From GCA-002840305 sp964609365 (GTDB lineage Bacteria; Patescibacteriota; Patescibacteriia; Patescibacteriales; UBA12465): a stretch of 21,408 nucleotides of DNA. The notes beneath the pieces are model-generated. The model worked only from the letters and a program-made list of their open reading frames with translations. It made no database searches and was not told the DNA's origin. Shown piece by piece: positions 21,261 through 21,408 of this stretch. Each line of letters starts with the position of its first letter. Position 1 is the first letter of the stretch. Both the position numbers and the translations under genes were made by a program. The stretch spans positions 1 through 21,408 of the forward strand of contig CAZSRC010000013.1 in NCBI GenBank assembly GCA_964609365.1, written 5' to 3'.

Positions 21261-21408
21261 CTATTTGATTATTTTAGTAACTACACCAGCTCCAACTGTT
21301 CTTCCTCCTTCACGAATAGCAAATCTTTGCTTATCCTCTAAAGCAATCGGAGAAATAAGTTTTACATTAATATTAACAGTATCACCAGGCATAACCATTT
21401 CAACTCCT
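21261..21408 (-). CDS. tuf: Elongation factor Tu, C-terminal 48 residues only
   Basis: The gene runs off the right edge of the window; only the end of domain 3 is visible. It reads GVEMVMPGDTVNINVKLISP, then IALEDKQRFAIREGGRTVG and AGVVTKIIK followed by TAG. This is the nearly invariant C-terminus of EF-Tu, which delivers aminoacyl-tRNA to the ribosome as a GTP complex. Its place before rpsJ marks the junction of the str and S10 gene clusters. Confidence 0.97.
   Translation of the reverse strand, partial: GVEMVMPGDTVNINVKLISPIALEDKQRFAIREGGRTVGAGVVTKIIK

Overview
The window is very A+T-rich, and every gene in it lies on the minus strand. The gene content points to a Candidate Phyla Radiation (Patescibacteria) bacterium, probably of the Parcubacteria-type lineages. 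Four things support this: the ribosomal protein operon has no rpmD (L30) between rpsE and rplO, a loss known throughout the CPR; a roughly 160-aa protein next to dnaG looks like an unnamed CPR-conserved family; a DUF5671-like membrane protein is present; and almost all start codons lack a Shine-Dalgarno sequence. UGA is used as a stop (the gtrA end) and conserved glycines use GGN codons, so this is not a UGA-recoded Gracilibacteria or SR1 genome. The exact phylum cannot be fixed from this window.

In the direction of transcription (right to left), five blocks can be seen. (1) The end of an str-type unit: the 3' part of tuf, a GC-rich hairpin, then rpsJ. (2) A fused S10/spc operon: rplC-rplD-rplW-rplB-rpsS-rplV-rpsC-rplP-rpmC-rpsQ-rplN-rplX-rplE-rpsN(type Z)-rpsH-rplF-rplR-rpsE-rplO-secY, ending in an intrinsic terminator. 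Between rpsJ and rplC lies a 238-nt non-coding gap, the longest in the window. It is preceded by a good promoter-like sequence inside the end of rpsJ. It holds a terminator hairpin and an upstream segment complementary to that hairpin's loop, so it looks like an attenuation leader. (3) A new unit with its own promoter: a small basic unknown protein, map, ruvX, recO. (4) A long tightly packed unit: scpA-scpB-D-Ala-D-Ala carboxypeptidase-gtrA-unknown-dnaG-rpoD-DUF5671-like protein, joining chromosome segregation, wall processing, replication priming and the housekeeping sigma factor. (5) A tRNA-Asn(GUU) gene with its own promoter, cut by the window edge.

Blocks 1 and 2 supply the translation machinery. 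SecY and methionine aminopeptidase supply protein export and N-terminal processing, and blocks 3 and 4 DNA repair, segregation, priming and transcription. No gene-free stretch exceeds 300 nt. There are no transposons, CRISPR arrays or other signs of recent transfer. The most unusual features are the rpsJ-rplC leader, the six-copy 12-bp repeat that gives L3 an acidic tail, the unknown basic protein where adk often sits, and an insertion in the active-site region of MetAP.
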